DNA of 62,527 bases, from NCBI RefSeq assembly GCF_001705665.1, contig NZ_MDHA01000075.1, positions 1 through 62,527 of the forward strand. The letters run 5' to 3'. Origin of the DNA: Thioclava sp. SK-1. GTDB taxonomy: Bacteria > Pseudomonadota > Alphaproteobacteria > Rhodobacterales > Rhodobacteraceae. This document shows, one piece after another, positions 26,476-35,649 of the stretch. The notes under the pieces were generated by a model. It ran no database searches. It was given only the letters and a program-made list of their open reading frames with translations, and had not been told where the DNA came from. Every line of letters starts with the position of its first letter. The stretch's first letter is position 1. A program made the position numbers and the translations under genes.

Positions 26476-27126
26476 TTATTCCAGTCCGCTGATAATCGCG
26501 CGCAGCGTCGGAATCCCGATCCCTTTTTCAGACGATGTCATCACGATCTCAGGATAGGCCGCCGGATGAGTCTTCAGCGCGGTTTGCACCTGTGCGACGA
26601 CCTTCTCCTGTTCGGCCTTACTGATCTTGTCGATCTTCGTCAGCACCACCTGAAATGTCACCGCAGAACGGTCCAGCAGCGTCAAAATCTCTTCATCGAC
26701 CGCTTTCACCCCATGGCGCGCATCGACCAAAACAAAGACCCTGCGTAACGTGGCCCGCCCGGCAAGGTAGCTTTTCAACAGCTCTTGCCATTTTTTCACA
26801 ACCGGCACCGGGGCTTGCGCGAAACCATAACCGGGAAGATCGACCAAGAACGGCCCATCCTGTGTGGTGAAATAGTTGATCTCTTGCGTCCGGCCCGGTG
26901 TATTGGACGCCCGCGCAAGGTTCTTGCGATTGGTCAACGCATTGATCAGCGATGATTTCCCAACATTCGACCGCCCAGCAAAGCATACTTCCAGCCGGTC
27001 TGGCTCGGGCAGGCCCGACATGGCCACCACGCCTTTCAAAAACTCCACAGGGGCCGCAAATAACAGCCGTCCGCGTTCTGCGCTACGCTGGTCGGGCTCT
27101 GGGGCAAGGGTGAATTGCAGTTCCAT
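26476..27126 (-). CDS. engB: EngB/YihA ribosome-biogenesis GTPase
   Basis: Essential GTPase that assists large-subunit assembly. The 216-residue protein has the G1 motif GRSNVGKSSL, the switch region NTPGRTQEINYF, G3 DLPGYG, G4 TKID and G5 TSSEKG. The ATG at 27126 overlaps the stop codon of the MOSC gene by one base (TAATG), so the two are coupled. The frame extends to 27183 inside the MOSC gene but is not needed for the family's usual length. Confidence 0.95.
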   Translation of the reverse strand: MELQFTLAPEPDQRSAERGRLLFAAPVEFLKGVVAMSGLPEPDRLEVCFAGRSNVGKSSLINALTNRKNLARASNTPGRTQEINYFTTQDGPFLVDLPGYGFAQAPVPVVKKWQELLKSYLAGRATLRRVFVLVDARHGVKAVDEEILTLLDRSAVTFQVVLTKIDKISKAEQEKVVAQVQTALKTHPAAYPEIVMTSSEKGIGIPTLRAIISGLE

Positions 27127-27875
27127 TACATGATCTCCACTTGGTCGTTGCGGGTGATCTGGCCAGCCCGGATTACGGTGCAAAATACGCCAAGGTCGGT
27201 GTGACCATATAGGCCGTTCAATGTTTTCAGCATATCGATGTCGCGACGCCCTGTCTGCGGATCCGCGTCGGTCGCGCGGCAGCGCCCAATACGTTTTTCC
27301 GGCCGCAAAATCGCCTGCCCGATACGAATATCGCGGCCGATCAGATCAAATTCGGCAAAGGCCTCCCAGCCCGACACCCAAAGATTCGCCCGGAAACGAT
27401 CACGGTCCAACGCCATGCCGGCCCTATCCGACACATCCTGTAAAGACCCCTCCCCAATTAGGGACAGATACTCTGTCTCTTGATCCGCAAGCGGCTGCGC
27501 TGCGGCGCGCACCACCCCGGTTGGCTGCGGCAATGTTTCGGGCCAAAGCGCGCGAAGCCAATCCAGCAATCGCAGCTGATCCGCGCCGTGATCAGGGTCG
27601 ACAATAAGATCGTTGTGATCTGGGTGCGTTAGCCGCCAAGTCCCGTCTTTTTGCTGCGCGGCTTTCACCTGCATCAGCGCAGGTCCAGACCGCCCGATGA
27701 CATAGTTGATCTTTGCGCCCCATTGCCCGGCGACAGTTTTGGTCTTGGCATGGGTCACAGCCCAAACCCGGTCAAAGGGCAAAGCGCGCCCCTCACTGAG
27801 GGACGCGCTTTCGATCTGCTCCACACCGATCGACTTGATCGGGTGGCGCAGGATCCGGTCAAGCCGGGCGATCAT
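27126..27875 (-). CDS. MOSC-domain protein
   Basis: MOSC proteins carry sulfur or bind molybdenum cofactor. The 249-residue protein has the N-terminal beta-barrel domain (HPIKSIGVEQ, then LPFDRVWAV) and the MOSC domain proper with a conserved cysteine in GRCRATDADPQTGRRD, the residue expected to bind the cofactor or sulfur. It overlaps yidC by four bases (ATGA) and engB by one, so it is translated within the yidC-engB operon. A link to YidC or EngB function is not established; the cluster is a positional conservation seen in alphaproteobacteria. Confidence 0.88.
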   Translation of the reverse strand: MIARLDRILRHPIKSIGVEQIESASLSEGRALPFDRVWAVTHAKTKTVAGQWGAKINYVIGRSGPALMQVKAAQQKDGTWRLTHPDHNDLIVDPDHGADQLRLLDWLRALWPETLPQPTGVVRAAAQPLADQETEYLSLIGEGSLQDVSDRAGMALDRDRFRANLWVSGWEAFAEFDLIGRDIRIGQAILRPEKRIGRCRATDADPQTGRRDIDMLKTLNGLYGHTDLGVFCTVIRAGQITRNDQVEIM

Positions 27876-29722
27876 TTCTTTTTCTCGGCCGGCTTCTTAC
27901 GTTTAAAGCTGGCTTTGATATTGCCGAACAGATCCGGGCGTTTTCCGTGCATCGACATGATCGTATATTGCTGCAGGAATGTGATCGTGTTGTTCGCAAT
28001 CCAGTACAGCACCAGACCCGATGCGAAGCTGCCCAACATAAACATGAAGATCCACGGCATGAAGGCAAAGATCTGCGCCTGTGTCGGATCGGTCGGTGCC
28101 GGGTTCAGCTTTTGCTGGAACCACATCGACACACCCAACAAAATCGGCAGCACACCAAGCGACAGCATGAAGAGCATTGAACCAGGTTCAGGCACAGCAT
28201 TTGGCAACAGGCCAAACAGGTTCAAGATTGAGGTCGGATCCGGCGCTGACAGATCGTGAATCCACCCCACCCAGGGCGCGTGATACAGTTCGATCGTAAC
28301 GTAAATCACCTTATACAACGAGAAGAAGATTGGGATCTGCAGCAAGATAGGAAGACACCCTGCCGCCGGATTGACCTTATTCTTCTTATACAGCTCCATC
28401 ATACCTTGCTGAAGCTTCTGGCGGTCATCGCCAGCACGCTCTTTCATCGCCTCCATCTCAGGCTGCAATTCCTTCATCTTCGCCATCGAGATGTAGGATT
28501 TTCGGGCCAGCGGGAAAACGACTGTCTTGATAATCACCGTCAACGCGATGATCGCCCAACCCATGTTGCCGATCACAGCATGCAGCCAGTGCAGCAGGCG
28601 GAACATTGGTTTGGTCAGGAAATAGAACCAGCCCCAGTCGATACTGTCGACGAATTTAGCGATCCCCAGATCGTCTTGATAATGGCGAATGGCTTCCCAT
28701 TCTTTCGCCCCGGCAAACAAACGCGTGTCGACCGATGCGCTGGACCCGGGGGCGATATCCATGACGGGCATACGCGTTTCGGTCTGATAGATATTCGACG
28801 TCTCACCGGAATATTTCACAACAGAGGTAAACGGACCCGCCAGCGGCGCAAGTGTGGTCATCCAATATTTATCGGTGAACCCTGTCCAACCGCTGTCTTG
28901 AACCGACACGATATCGGCCTGACCTTCGCTTGGCGTCGTGTCCATATCAGGGATGTTTTTGTATTTGATTTCCTGCAACTTGCCGTCGGACATCCGCACC
29001 GCACCTTCGTGCAACACATAGACGCGGCGCGTCTCGGGGATGCCATGGCGCGCAATAATACCATAAGGCGCCAGGCGCACGGCCGCATCGGTGGTGTTCT
29101 CAACCGATTGGCGGATGGTGAACAGATATTGATCATCTACCGAAATTTCGCGGTGAAAGATCAGGCCTGCCCCATTATCCCATGTCAAGGTAACGGGCGT
29201 ATCGGGCGTCAAAGCCGCATCCGAAGGCGCGCTCCAGATTGTGTTCGGTCCGGGCACCTGATCGGCGGAATATCCGCCTGCGGGAAGCCAACCATAGACC
29301 ACGTAATAGGGTGCTGCCGAATTCAAGTCCGTGCCACCAATCGGGGCCAGCAGCCGCACCAAGGGAGAATCTTCGGCCAGCGTTTCCTTATATTGTTTCA
29401 ACGACAAATCATCTAGGCGACCGCCCATCAAGGAGATGGACCCAACCACGTCCGGTGTCTCAACCGCGATACGGGGTGTGTCCGCGATCTGGTTTTGCGT
29501 TGCAGCCTCTGTTGAAAGCGCATCACCCGTTGCCGTGGCAAGCGCCTGTGGCGTCGGAGCGATAGAGGGTGCCGTAGGCGAGGCCACCACATCTGCAACG
29601 GTCTCACCTTCCGGCGGGTTTGTCACCTGCTCGGGGGGAAAGAACACCGTCCATACAATCATCACGATGGCGGAAAGCACGATCGCAAGGATGAGGTTCT
29701 TGTTCTGGTTCTTGTCTTCCAT
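27872..29722 (-). CDS. yidC: YidC membrane protein insertase
   Basis: Inserts proteins into the inner membrane, alone or with SecYEG. The 616-residue protein has an N-terminal helix (LILAIVLSAIVMIVWTVF), a large periplasmic domain (about 40-370) with Pro/Ala/Thr-rich linker, and the conserved five-helix insertase core. That core includes KPMFRLLHWLH, the positively charged cytoplasmic loop with MKELQPEMEAMKER, and PAAGCLPILLQIPIFFSLYKV. The start at 29722 (MEDKNQNKN) fits the family; the frame opens at 29782. It lies downstream of rpmH-rnpA-yidD, separated from them by ttcA and an EAL-type gene. Confidence 0.96.
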   Translation of the reverse strand: MEDKNQNKNLILAIVLSAIVMIVWTVFFPPEQVTNPPEGETVADVVASPTAPSIAPTPQALATATGDALSTEAATQNQIADTPRIAVETPDVVGSISLMGGRLDDLSLKQYKETLAEDSPLVRLLAPIGGTDLNSAAPYYVVYGWLPAGGYSADQVPGPNTIWSAPSDAALTPDTPVTLTWDNGAGLIFHREISVDDQYLFTIRQSVENTTDAAVRLAPYGIIARHGIPETRRVYVLHEGAVRMSDGKLQEIKYKNIPDMDTTPSEGQADIVSVQDSGWTGFTDKYWMTTLAPLAGPFTSVVKYSGETSNIYQTETRMPVMDIAPGSSASVDTRLFAGAKEWEAIRHYQDDLGIAKFVDSIDWGWFYFLTKPMFRLLHWLHAVIGNMGWAIIALTVIIKTVVFPLARKSYISMAKMKELQPEMEAMKERAGDDRQKLQQGMMELYKKNKVNPAAGCLPILLQIPIFFSLYKVIYVTIELYHAPWVGWIHDLSAPDPTSILNLFGLLPNAVPEPGSMLFMLSLGVLPILLGVSMWFQQKLNPAPTDPTQAQIFAFMPWIFMFMLGSFASGLVLYWIANNTITFLQQYTIMSMHGKRPDLFGNIKASFKRKKPAEKKK

Positions 29723-29877
29723 TGGGAAAAGTTCCGTCTGCAGATCCGGGATTGTGGCTGGTTCAACAGAAGGGGGGGGCAAAGGTCAAGCGAATTTGCC
29801 ATATTTGATTGGCACAAGGCTCAGTTCGGGCAAGTTAATGGACCGAATGTCGCGCCACACCTGCATTTGGCCCATGA

Positions 29878-31416
29878 TCACGCCCCGCGTTTGGTGTCGA
29901 TCTGGGGTGTTTTCGCCAAGCGTGCCTGATGGCGCTTTAACCATTCATGGGTTTCATCCAGCGGCATGGGCGCCGAAATTGCCCGACCTTGCACATGATT
30001 ACAGCCCAGCTGCGCCAACATAGAATGTTCGCCGATGGTTGTGACCCCCTCCGCAAGGGTGGCTACACCCATACCCTCTGCCAATGAGATGATCGCTGCG
30101 ACCAATTGTTGTTTTTCGGGGTTCCGATCAACTTGAGTGACAAAGCTGCGGTGGATTCGCAACCGCTGTGCATTCGCGGTTTTGATTGAACTGACCGAGG
30201 CGGGGCCATTCCCAAAACCCGCCAATTCCACATGACAGCCCAACTTGCGGCACGATGCCAAGTTATGCGCGACGATGTCTTCTTTCAGCTGACCTATCAC
30301 GTTTTGCTGCAAAATCAGCCGGATAAGGCTTGGATCAAGATCGAACCGGTCCAGCTCCCATTGCAAACGTTCGGCCATCTTGGGGTTTGCCATCAGCTCA
30401 TCATTCACAGGGATGGACACAGGCCCACAGATCTCGCCTTTGCGTTGCCATGTCCGTAGCGCACTGAAAATTTGATACATCATCACTTCGTAGAAGCGTT
30501 TGCGCATTCCGGCAGCCGCTACGGCGGGCAAAATATCTTCTTCCGTCAGGATCCCACGATCGCGGTGGAGCCAGCGCGGTACGGCCTGCATACCTGTAAC
30601 CTGCCCCGTATCCGTTGACAACTGTGGCTGAAAATACGCGACGATATCGCCATTTTCCAACCCCTCCCCCGCATCCGTAGATAACGAGGACCGGATTTCC
30701 GCTGTGCGGCGGATCTCAGGAGAGAAAGCGCGAATGGCCGAGGGACCGTTGCGCGCGGCTTCTTCGGCTGCGGTTTCCGCCGCCGAAATCATCTTATCGC
30801 CCGTTGCATTGGGGCAACGCTTCAACAGGCAAAAGCCAGCATATGTGGTAATGCTCAACTCGCGCCCGGCAATCGACAAAGGCTCTTCGGTGGCGGATTG
30901 CAGCCGAACCGACAGCTGGATCATGCTTTCTAAATCAGGATGTGGCGTGGGTTTAAGCATAACGGCAAAGCGCGCCCCCTCTAATCGGGCGACCATATCA
31001 CTGTCACGCAGGGCGCCCGCCAGCCGCTCGGACGTTCGGCGCATTATCTCATCGAACTCTGCCCCGGGAAGCTGACGCTCTAACCGTGTCGCATCATCGA
31101 TCCCGACAACCAGACAGGCGGTGGAGCGCACGCTGCGCGCAGCCTCCTCGATCATGTCCTGCATCAATCCCGCGCCTTCCTCGCGCAGTGGCAAACCTGT
31201 GGCATGATCGGTTTCACGGCCAGGCTGATCAAGGGCGGGCAGGATAGGGCGGGTCATATAGGCAACGATCAAGGCCGTTATGCCCAGTAGGATCATGGCC
31301 TCGACCCCGACCCACAGCCAAGCCAATGTTATCGCTGGAACAAAGGCGATCATTTCCCGCCGACACAGGATAGGCCCGCTCGTAGGCAGACGTTTTTGCA
31401 TTCCAGATTTAAACAT
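29878..31416 (-). CDS. degenerate GGDEF-EAL protein, membrane-anchored
   Basis: A 512-residue protein with one or two N-terminal helices (about 22-56), a diguanylate-cyclase-like domain and a phosphodiesterase-like domain. The catalytic motifs are lost. The GGDEF position reads LEGARF, the EAL motif is QAV (GMQAVPRW), the metal-binding DDFGTG loop reads LAGFGNG and the KxD lysine/aspartate pair reads RLRIHRSF. It should therefore neither make nor degrade cyclic-di-GMP, but may bind it or a partner. It lies between ttcA and yidC on the same strand, an insertion into the usual rpmH-to-yidC order. Confidence 0.87.
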   Translation of the reverse strand: MFKSGMQKRLPTSGPILCRREMIAFVPAITLAWLWVGVEAMILLGITALIVAYMTRPILPALDQPGRETDHATGLPLREEGAGLMQDMIEEAARSVRSTACLVVGIDDATRLERQLPGAEFDEIMRRTSERLAGALRDSDMVARLEGARFAVMLKPTPHPDLESMIQLSVRLQSATEEPLSIAGRELSITTYAGFCLLKRCPNATGDKMISAAETAAEEAARNGPSAIRAFSPEIRRTAEIRSSLSTDAGEGLENGDIVAYFQPQLSTDTGQVTGMQAVPRWLHRDRGILTEEDILPAVAAAGMRKRFYEVMMYQIFSALRTWQRKGEICGPVSIPVNDELMANPKMAERLQWELDRFDLDPSLIRLILQQNVIGQLKEDIVAHNLASCRKLGCHVELAGFGNGPASVSSIKTANAQRLRIHRSFVTQVDRNPEKQQLVAAIISLAEGMGVATLAEGVTTIGEHSMLAQLGCNHVQGRAISAPMPLDETHEWLKRHQARLAKTPQIDTKRGA

Positions 31417-31493
31417 TCACCAACCTCAAAACCCGACGGCGCCCAAAGGGCATCATTTCAGGTCGACATTAGGTGGTGTTTCTCAGCAATCCG

Positions 31494-32378
31494 TTAATCT
31501 GTGCTACGCAAAACCGGGGGCGTTTCGTTAAAATTCGAACTATCCTGCGGGGCTGAGCGCATAAGCCCAGCAAAATCAAACAACCCGCTGTCCAGCAAAT
31601 GCGATGGCCGCGCATTCATCAACGACCGGAACATCACCTGCCGACGGCCCGGTGCGTTCTTTTCCCAACCGTCCAGGATCTGCTTAACCTGCTGCCGCTG
31701 CAGTCCATCTTGCGACCCACACAGATCACAAGGGATGATCGGGTATTGCATGGCATTGGCGAATTTTTCGCAATCTGTTTCGGCTACGAAGGCAAGCGGG
31801 CGATAAACGAACAGATCCCCTTCTTCATTCACCAGCTTGGGCGGCATCGTCGCCAGACGCCCGCCGTGGAACAGGTTCATAAAGAATGTTTCCAAGATGT
31901 CATCGCGATGATGGCCCAAAACCACCGCTGAGCAACCTTCTTCACGCGCGATTCGATACAGATTGCCACGGCGCAGACGCGAACACAGGGCGCAATAGGT
32001 GCGCCCTGCAGGGACCTTATCCATGACCACCGAATACGTATCCTGATATTCGATCCGGTGCGGCACGCCCATCTTTTCCAAAAATTCCGGCAATACCGTG
32101 GCTGGAAAATTGGGCTGTCCCTGATCCAGATTGCAGGCCAAAATCTCAACCGGTAAAAGGCCGCGCCATTTTAGCTCATGCAGAACCGCAAGCAGCGTGT
32201 AGCTGTCCTTGCCGCCCGACAAGCAAACCAGCCATCGCGCGCCACGCTCGACCATTCCAAATTGTTCAATCGCTTCACGCGCCTGGCGGACCACCCGTTT
32301 TCGCAGCTTCTTAAATTCTGTCGAAGAAGGGGCGCCATCAAAAAGCGGATGGATCGGATTTTGTTCATCGTCAAGCAT
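31494..32378 (-). CDS. ttcA: TtcA, tRNA 2-thiocytidine synthetase
   Basis: Thiolates cytidine 32 of certain tRNAs using ATP and an iron-sulfur cluster. The PP-loop SGGKDSYTL follows an N-terminal helix, and the two CxxC pairs (YCALC and PCDLC) provide the cluster cysteines. The start at 32378 is supported by GGAGAAGCACG and yields 294 residues; the frame opens at 32459 within yidD. The gene overlaps the end of yidD by eight bases, so it is coupled to the rpmH-rnpA-yidD operon. Confidence 0.93.
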   Translation of the reverse strand: MLDDEQNPIHPLFDGAPSSTEFKKLRKRVVRQAREAIEQFGMVERGARWLVCLSGGKDSYTLLAVLHELKWRGLLPVEILACNLDQGQPNFPATVLPEFLEKMGVPHRIEYQDTYSVVMDKVPAGRTYCALCSRLRRGNLYRIAREEGCSAVVLGHHRDDILETFFMNLFHGGRLATMPPKLVNEEGDLFVYRPLAFVAETDCEKFANAMQYPIIPCDLCGSQDGLQRQQVKQILDGWEKNAPGRRQVMFRSLMNARPSHLLDSGLFDFAGLMRSAPQDSSNFNETPPVLRSTD

Positions 32379-32649
32379 CGTGCTTCTCCGTGGTGCGTGC
32401 AGTATGTGCAGCGTCATATTCAGGGTCCACGCCGGGAACCGGGTGATATCCGTGCCCACCCCAAGGGTGGCAATGTGCCACGCGTTTTAGCGCAAGCCAA
32501 CCGCCCTTTAACGCACCGTGCCGGGCCAAAGCCTCCAGCGCATATGCGGAACAGGTGGGCTGAAACCGGCAGCCGTGGCCAACCCAAGGGCTGAGCAACA
32601 GCCGATAGGCACGCACTGGCAGAGCCAATACATGCGCCAAAGGCGTCAC
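32371..32649 (-). CDS. yidD: YidD membrane protein insertion efficiency factor
   Basis: Small amphipathic protein that assists YidC-dependent insertion. The 92-residue product has the family pattern [27 protein letters not shown] and [15 protein letters not shown]. The start is GTG at 32649, overlapping the rnpA stop codon by four bases (GTGA on the minus strand). The order rpmH-rnpA-yidD-yidC is nearly universal; here ttcA and an EAL-type gene stand before yidC. Confidence 0.93.
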   Translation of the reverse strand: MTPLAHVLALPVRAYRLLLSPWVGHGCRFQPTCSAYALEALARHGALKGGWLALKRVAHCHPWGGHGYHPVPGVDPEYDAAHTARTTEKHDA

Positions 32650-33155
32650 TTCCGCGGCCCCGTGGATTTGCGTTTCGGCGCCCGAGGTTTGGGCGCACGA
32701 TAATTGTCCGACTGAATGGACATCAGCGCGATCCGCAGATCATCCGTCATTTGCGCGAAATTGCGATTCGCCGTGGCATCCGCCCGCCCCACCAGGACAA
32801 AATCCCACCCTGCCCGCGCGTTCATCGGGAAAACAGCCCGCGCCAAAGCACGCAACCGGCGCTTCGCACGATTGCGCTGCACTGCATTTCCTACTTTTTT
32901 AGAGCAGGTAAAGCCAATCCGTACCAAATGGGCTGGCACTGTATCCGTGACACGCTTACGCGCTTGCAGCAAAAAACCAGGCGTTCCCTGACGGCGCGCC
33001 TGTGCGGCCAACAGAAAATCCGAACGATTGCGCAGGATTGCCACCTGCGCAGCAGTTTCGCTGGCATCACATGCAGAAACCGCCGGGATGCTACCCGTAT
33101 CCTGATCCAGTGGATCACTCACGGACGCCTCCGGCGGTGTCATAGCTTGAACCAA
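32646..33155 (-). CDS. rnpA: RnpA, ribonuclease P protein component
   Basis: Protein subunit of RNase P, which trims the 5' leader of pre-tRNA. The family signature is RIGFTCSKKVGNAVQRNRAKRRLRAL (shown in part: GNAVQRNRAKRRLR). The first 35 residues are an unusual acidic/polar N-terminal extension before the conserved FLLAAQARRQG region, so the true start may be the second methionine (33143) or later. The basic tail ([15 protein letters not shown]) is typical. It follows rpmH by 15 bases. Confidence 0.94.
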   Translation of the reverse strand: MVQAMTPPEASVSDPLDQDTGSIPAVSACDASETAAQVAILRNRSDFLLAAQARRQGTPGFLLQARKRVTDTVPAHLVRIGFTCSKKVGNAVQRNRAKRRLRALARAVFPMNARAGWDFVLVGRADATANRNFAQMTDDLRIALMSIQSDNYRAPKPRAPKRKSTGPRK

Positions 33156-33170
33156 GCCCTAAACTACGGC

Positions 33171-33305
33171 TTATGCCGAAAGGGACTTGCGGCCTTTTGC
33201 ACGGCGCGCGTTCAGCACGCGGCGGCCACCTTTGGTTGCCATGCGGGCACGGAAACCATGACGACGGGCACGAACGAGGTTCGACGGCTGGAAGGTGCGT
33301 TTCAT
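33171..33305 (-). CDS. rpmH: ribosomal protein bL34
   Basis: A 44-residue protein with the invariant bL34 sequence pattern [18 protein letters not shown] and [19 protein letters not shown]. It is too short to be found by ordinary length cut-offs. It heads the rpmH-rnpA-yidD-ttcA operon. Confidence 0.97.
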   Translation of the reverse strand: MKRTFQPSNLVRARRHGFRARMATKGGRRVLNARRAKGRKSLSA

Positions 33306-33614
33306 CGCTTCACTCCAAAAATCTGATACGGTTGGGCAACACGGAGCCAGTAAGGATTCGGCTGCCGCACATATTTGAAGCCCGGTCTTTAGTGGCGGTG
33401 CGCCCTTGTGTCAATTCGTTTCCCGCCGCTTTTATCGTTATATCGCAAGATTGATACGCAAACCCGCTTGGTTGCAATACAGGCGGCACAGTCATATCCC
33501 CCCAATGGGCGATGTTTCGCCAAAAATACCAGCTGGCTATTTAATCCTGCGGCGCAAATGCTATCTGGATGACATCCCCGTGACTGGCAATCCCCAACGG
33601 GCATGAGAAGAGAC
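33306..33614. other. divergent intergenic region rpmH / histidine kinase
   Basis: About 300 bases without a gene. It should contain the leftward ribosomal-protein promoter and the rightward promoter of the kinase. I could not point to convincing -35/-10 pairs, and no DnaA-box cluster is evident, so I do not call a replication origin here. Confidence 0.5.
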
Positions 33615-35042
33615 ATGACGATCAACACACTTTCAGGCCGTTTTCTTGTATTGACGACACTCTTTGTCGTCTTGGCAGAAGTATTGATCGTCCTTCCCGG
33701 CATCGCAGGCTTTCGTGAAAACTACCTCTTAACCCGTTTGGAGCGCGCGCAGATCGCATCCTTGGCGCTTTTGGCCTCGGACCAGACGATCGAGCCAGAC
33801 CTTGAAACAGAACTCTTACAAAATGCCGGCGTCTATAACGTTGTCCTGCGCCGCGATGCCGTGCGCCAGCTTGTACTCTCATCCCCGATCCCAGAGCCGA
33901 TTGCAGCAACATATGACATCCGCGACGCGACCTTGGCGACGCGCATCCGTGATGCGCTGGCACTGTTGGTGGATCCGGGCAACCATGTGATTCGTGTCGT
34001 CGGTGATCCGGTGCAAAAAGGCGGTCAGGTAATTGAGGTCACGATGGATACCGCTCCCATGCGACATGAAATGATGGAAGCCGGGTTGCAAATGCTAACA
34101 TTATCCGCCGCCATTTCGGCCGTGACGGCGCTGCTGCTCTTCGCTTTGGTGAAACGCCTGATGGTTACACCGATCCAACGGGTCGTCGCACATATGGCCT
34201 CTTATGCGCAGGCGCCCGAAGATGCCCGCCGCATCATCGAACCCCGCGCCCGCATCCAAGAACTGCGCGTGGCAGAAGAGGCGCTGGCAGAGATGCAAAC
34301 CGAGCTGACCTCCGCCCTGCGCCAAAAAGAGCGCCTGGCGCAGCTGGGCCAGGCGGTCGCCAAGATCAGCCATGACCTGCGCAATATTCTGACCACGGCA
34401 CAATTGTTTGCGGACCGCATGGAAAGCTCGGACGATCCGATGGTCAAACGCGCCGCGCCAAAACTGATGAACTCCATTGGCCGCGCCGTGAACCTATGCG
34501 AGACCACACTCGCCTTCGGAAAGGCCGAAGAACCCCCCCCCACGATGTCGCGTTTCATGCTGGGCAAGCTGGTGGCTGAAGTCACCGATAGCGAGCAGCC
34601 ACCGGCCGAGGCCGCGAATATCGATTTTGTCATCGATATCGCACCCAATCTGACAATCCGCGGCGATCACGAACAGCTATATCGGGTGATTTCCAATCTG
34701 GTACGTAATGCACGTCAGGCGTTGGAAGCAACCGGGGCCCCCGGCACCATCGAAATCGGCGCCGGAGAAGAGGCTGAAGGATGGTGGGTGCGCGTGCAAG
34801 ACACCGGACCGGGCCTGCCAACAAAAACCAAAGATCACCTTTTCCAACCCTTCACCGGCGGCACCCGCAAGGGCGGCACCGGCTTAGGACTGGCAATTTC
34901 GGCAGAGTTGGTCCGCGGACATGGCGGCCGCCTTGAACTTGTCCGCAGCGATGAGAACGGTACGCAATTCATGATTCATCTGCCGCAGGATCTTTCAATC
35001 CGTCCGACGAATTTGCCCGCCGAATTAATGACTTCGAACTAA
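33615..35042 (+). CDS. orphan sensor histidine kinase
   Basis: Membrane sensor kinase of 475 residues. Two helices (about 8-30 and 160-185) enclose a periplasmic sensor region; a HAMP-like linker and coiled coil (EEALAEMQTELTSALRQKERL) lead to the phosphoacceptor H in AKISHDLRNIL. The ATPase domain has the N box (NLVRNARQAL), G1 DTGPGLP, F box LFQPFTGG and G2 GGTGLGLA. The ATG at 33615 follows GAGAAGAGAC; an earlier ATG (33603) overlaps that site. No response regulator lies in the window, so its partner is elsewhere. tRNA-Arg lies 63 bases downstream. Confidence 0.9.
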   Translation: MTINTLSGRFLVLTTLFVVLAEVLIVLPGIAGFRENYLLTRLERAQIASLALLASDQTIEPDLETELLQNAGVYNVVLRRDAVRQLVLSSPIPEPIAATYDIRDATLATRIRDALALLVDPGNHVIRVVGDPVQKGGQVIEVTMDTAPMRHEMMEAGLQMLTLSAAISAVTALLLFALVKRLMVTPIQRVVAHMASYAQAPEDARRIIEPRARIQELRVAEEALAEMQTELTSALRQKERLAQLGQAVAKISHDLRNILTTAQLFADRMESSDDPMVKRAAPKLMNSIGRAVNLCETTLAFGKAEEPPPTMSRFMLGKLVAEVTDSEQPPAEAANIDFVIDIAPNLTIRGDHEQLYRVISNLVRNARQALEATGAPGTIEIGAGEEAEGWWVRVQDTGPGLPTKTKDHLFQPFTGGTRKGGTGLGLAISAELVRGHGGRLELVRSDENGTQFMIHLPQDLSIRPTNLPAELMTSN

Positions 35043-35105
35043 TTTCTAAAAAAATGAATTTTAGGGTTGCGCCCATGAGCGCCCCCCATTAGAAGCCCCC
35101 TCAAC

Positions 35106-35182
35106 GGACCCGTAGCTCAGCTGGATAGAGCACTTGACTACGAATCAAGGGGTCGGGCGTTCGAATCGCTCCGGGTCCGCCA
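35106..35182 (+). tRNA. tRNA-Arg (ACG)
   Basis: A 77-base cloverleaf: acceptor stem GGACCCG pairs with CGGGTCC, D-arm GCTCAGCTGGATAGAGC, anticodon arm CTTGA-CTACGAA-TCAAG with anticodon ACG, T-arm containing GGTTCGAAT-type sequence (GTTCGAATC) and an encoded CCA end. It marks the boundary between core genes on the left and the mobile-element-rich region on the right, a typical integration neighbourhood. Confidence 0.96.
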
Positions 35183-35186
35183 CTTG

Positions 35187-35285
35187 CCAAATGTAAGACG
35201 TCAGACGAAATTGGCTTTTACGTCACAAACTGACCCAATCACCGCGAACCGGATGATTGTGGGTGAGCCGCGAGTATCCGGTTCG
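35187..35285 (+). repeat. 99-bp direct repeat, copy 1 (after tRNA-Arg)
   Basis: Starting five bases after the tRNA, this sequence matches 61261-61359 with six differences in 99 positions and no gap. Weaker similarity continues for about 40 bases to the right. It ends in a hairpin with 11-bp arms (GCGAACCGGAT at 35244-35254, ATCCGGTTCGC at 35276-35286) and a 21-base loop. It could be the left boundary repeat of a genomic island or one member of a dispersed family; the tRNA sequence itself is not part of the repeat. Confidence 0.85.
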
Positions 35286-35289
35286 CCCC

Positions 35290-35649
35290 CCTTAAGTGAT
35301 GCTTCGCTATGCCTTTCAGACAACGATGCACGGTGAGCCGACATTCGCCGCGCTTTTCACGAACGGCAGCAGTGCGCAGCAAATCACCATTTGCAAAGTC
35401 TTGGTTTTGGCCTGTTGGGCGGCGGTCCCACGCTGCACAAGCGACAAGAGGAACCGCCATTCGCCGCGCCTGCAGCTATCCAATACCGTCCATCGTCCGC
35501 TGAGCGGACAGAACTGCCGTTCGCTGCAGGTGTGTAATCTATGCGAAACCTGCGACAGCTCTTGATGGACAGGTGGGGGTTCCAAGGCCTTCCAAGCAAA
35601 TCCGCAGGATTTGTCGGTTCGGTTTGTGCAAGCTTGATAGGGCAACGCA
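35290..35649. other. non-coding region with short recurring words
   Basis: No credible gene lies here. Related words recur: CGACATTCGCCGCGC, CGCCATTCGCCGCGCC and TGCCGTTCGCTGC. Similar words appear in other gaps of the accessory region (near 37230, 40475, 41050, 44975 and 56215). They look like decayed copies of an intergenic repeat. Confidence 0.5.

Noticed and set aside
33306-33614. A replication origin near rpmH
   Set aside because: No DnaA-box cluster, and dnaA/dnaN are absent; the region is explained as divergent promoters.
35106-35182. tRNA 3' end as the island attachment core
   Set aside because: The second repeat copy at 61261 is not preceded by any tRNA fragment, so the tRNA sequence itself is not duplicated.
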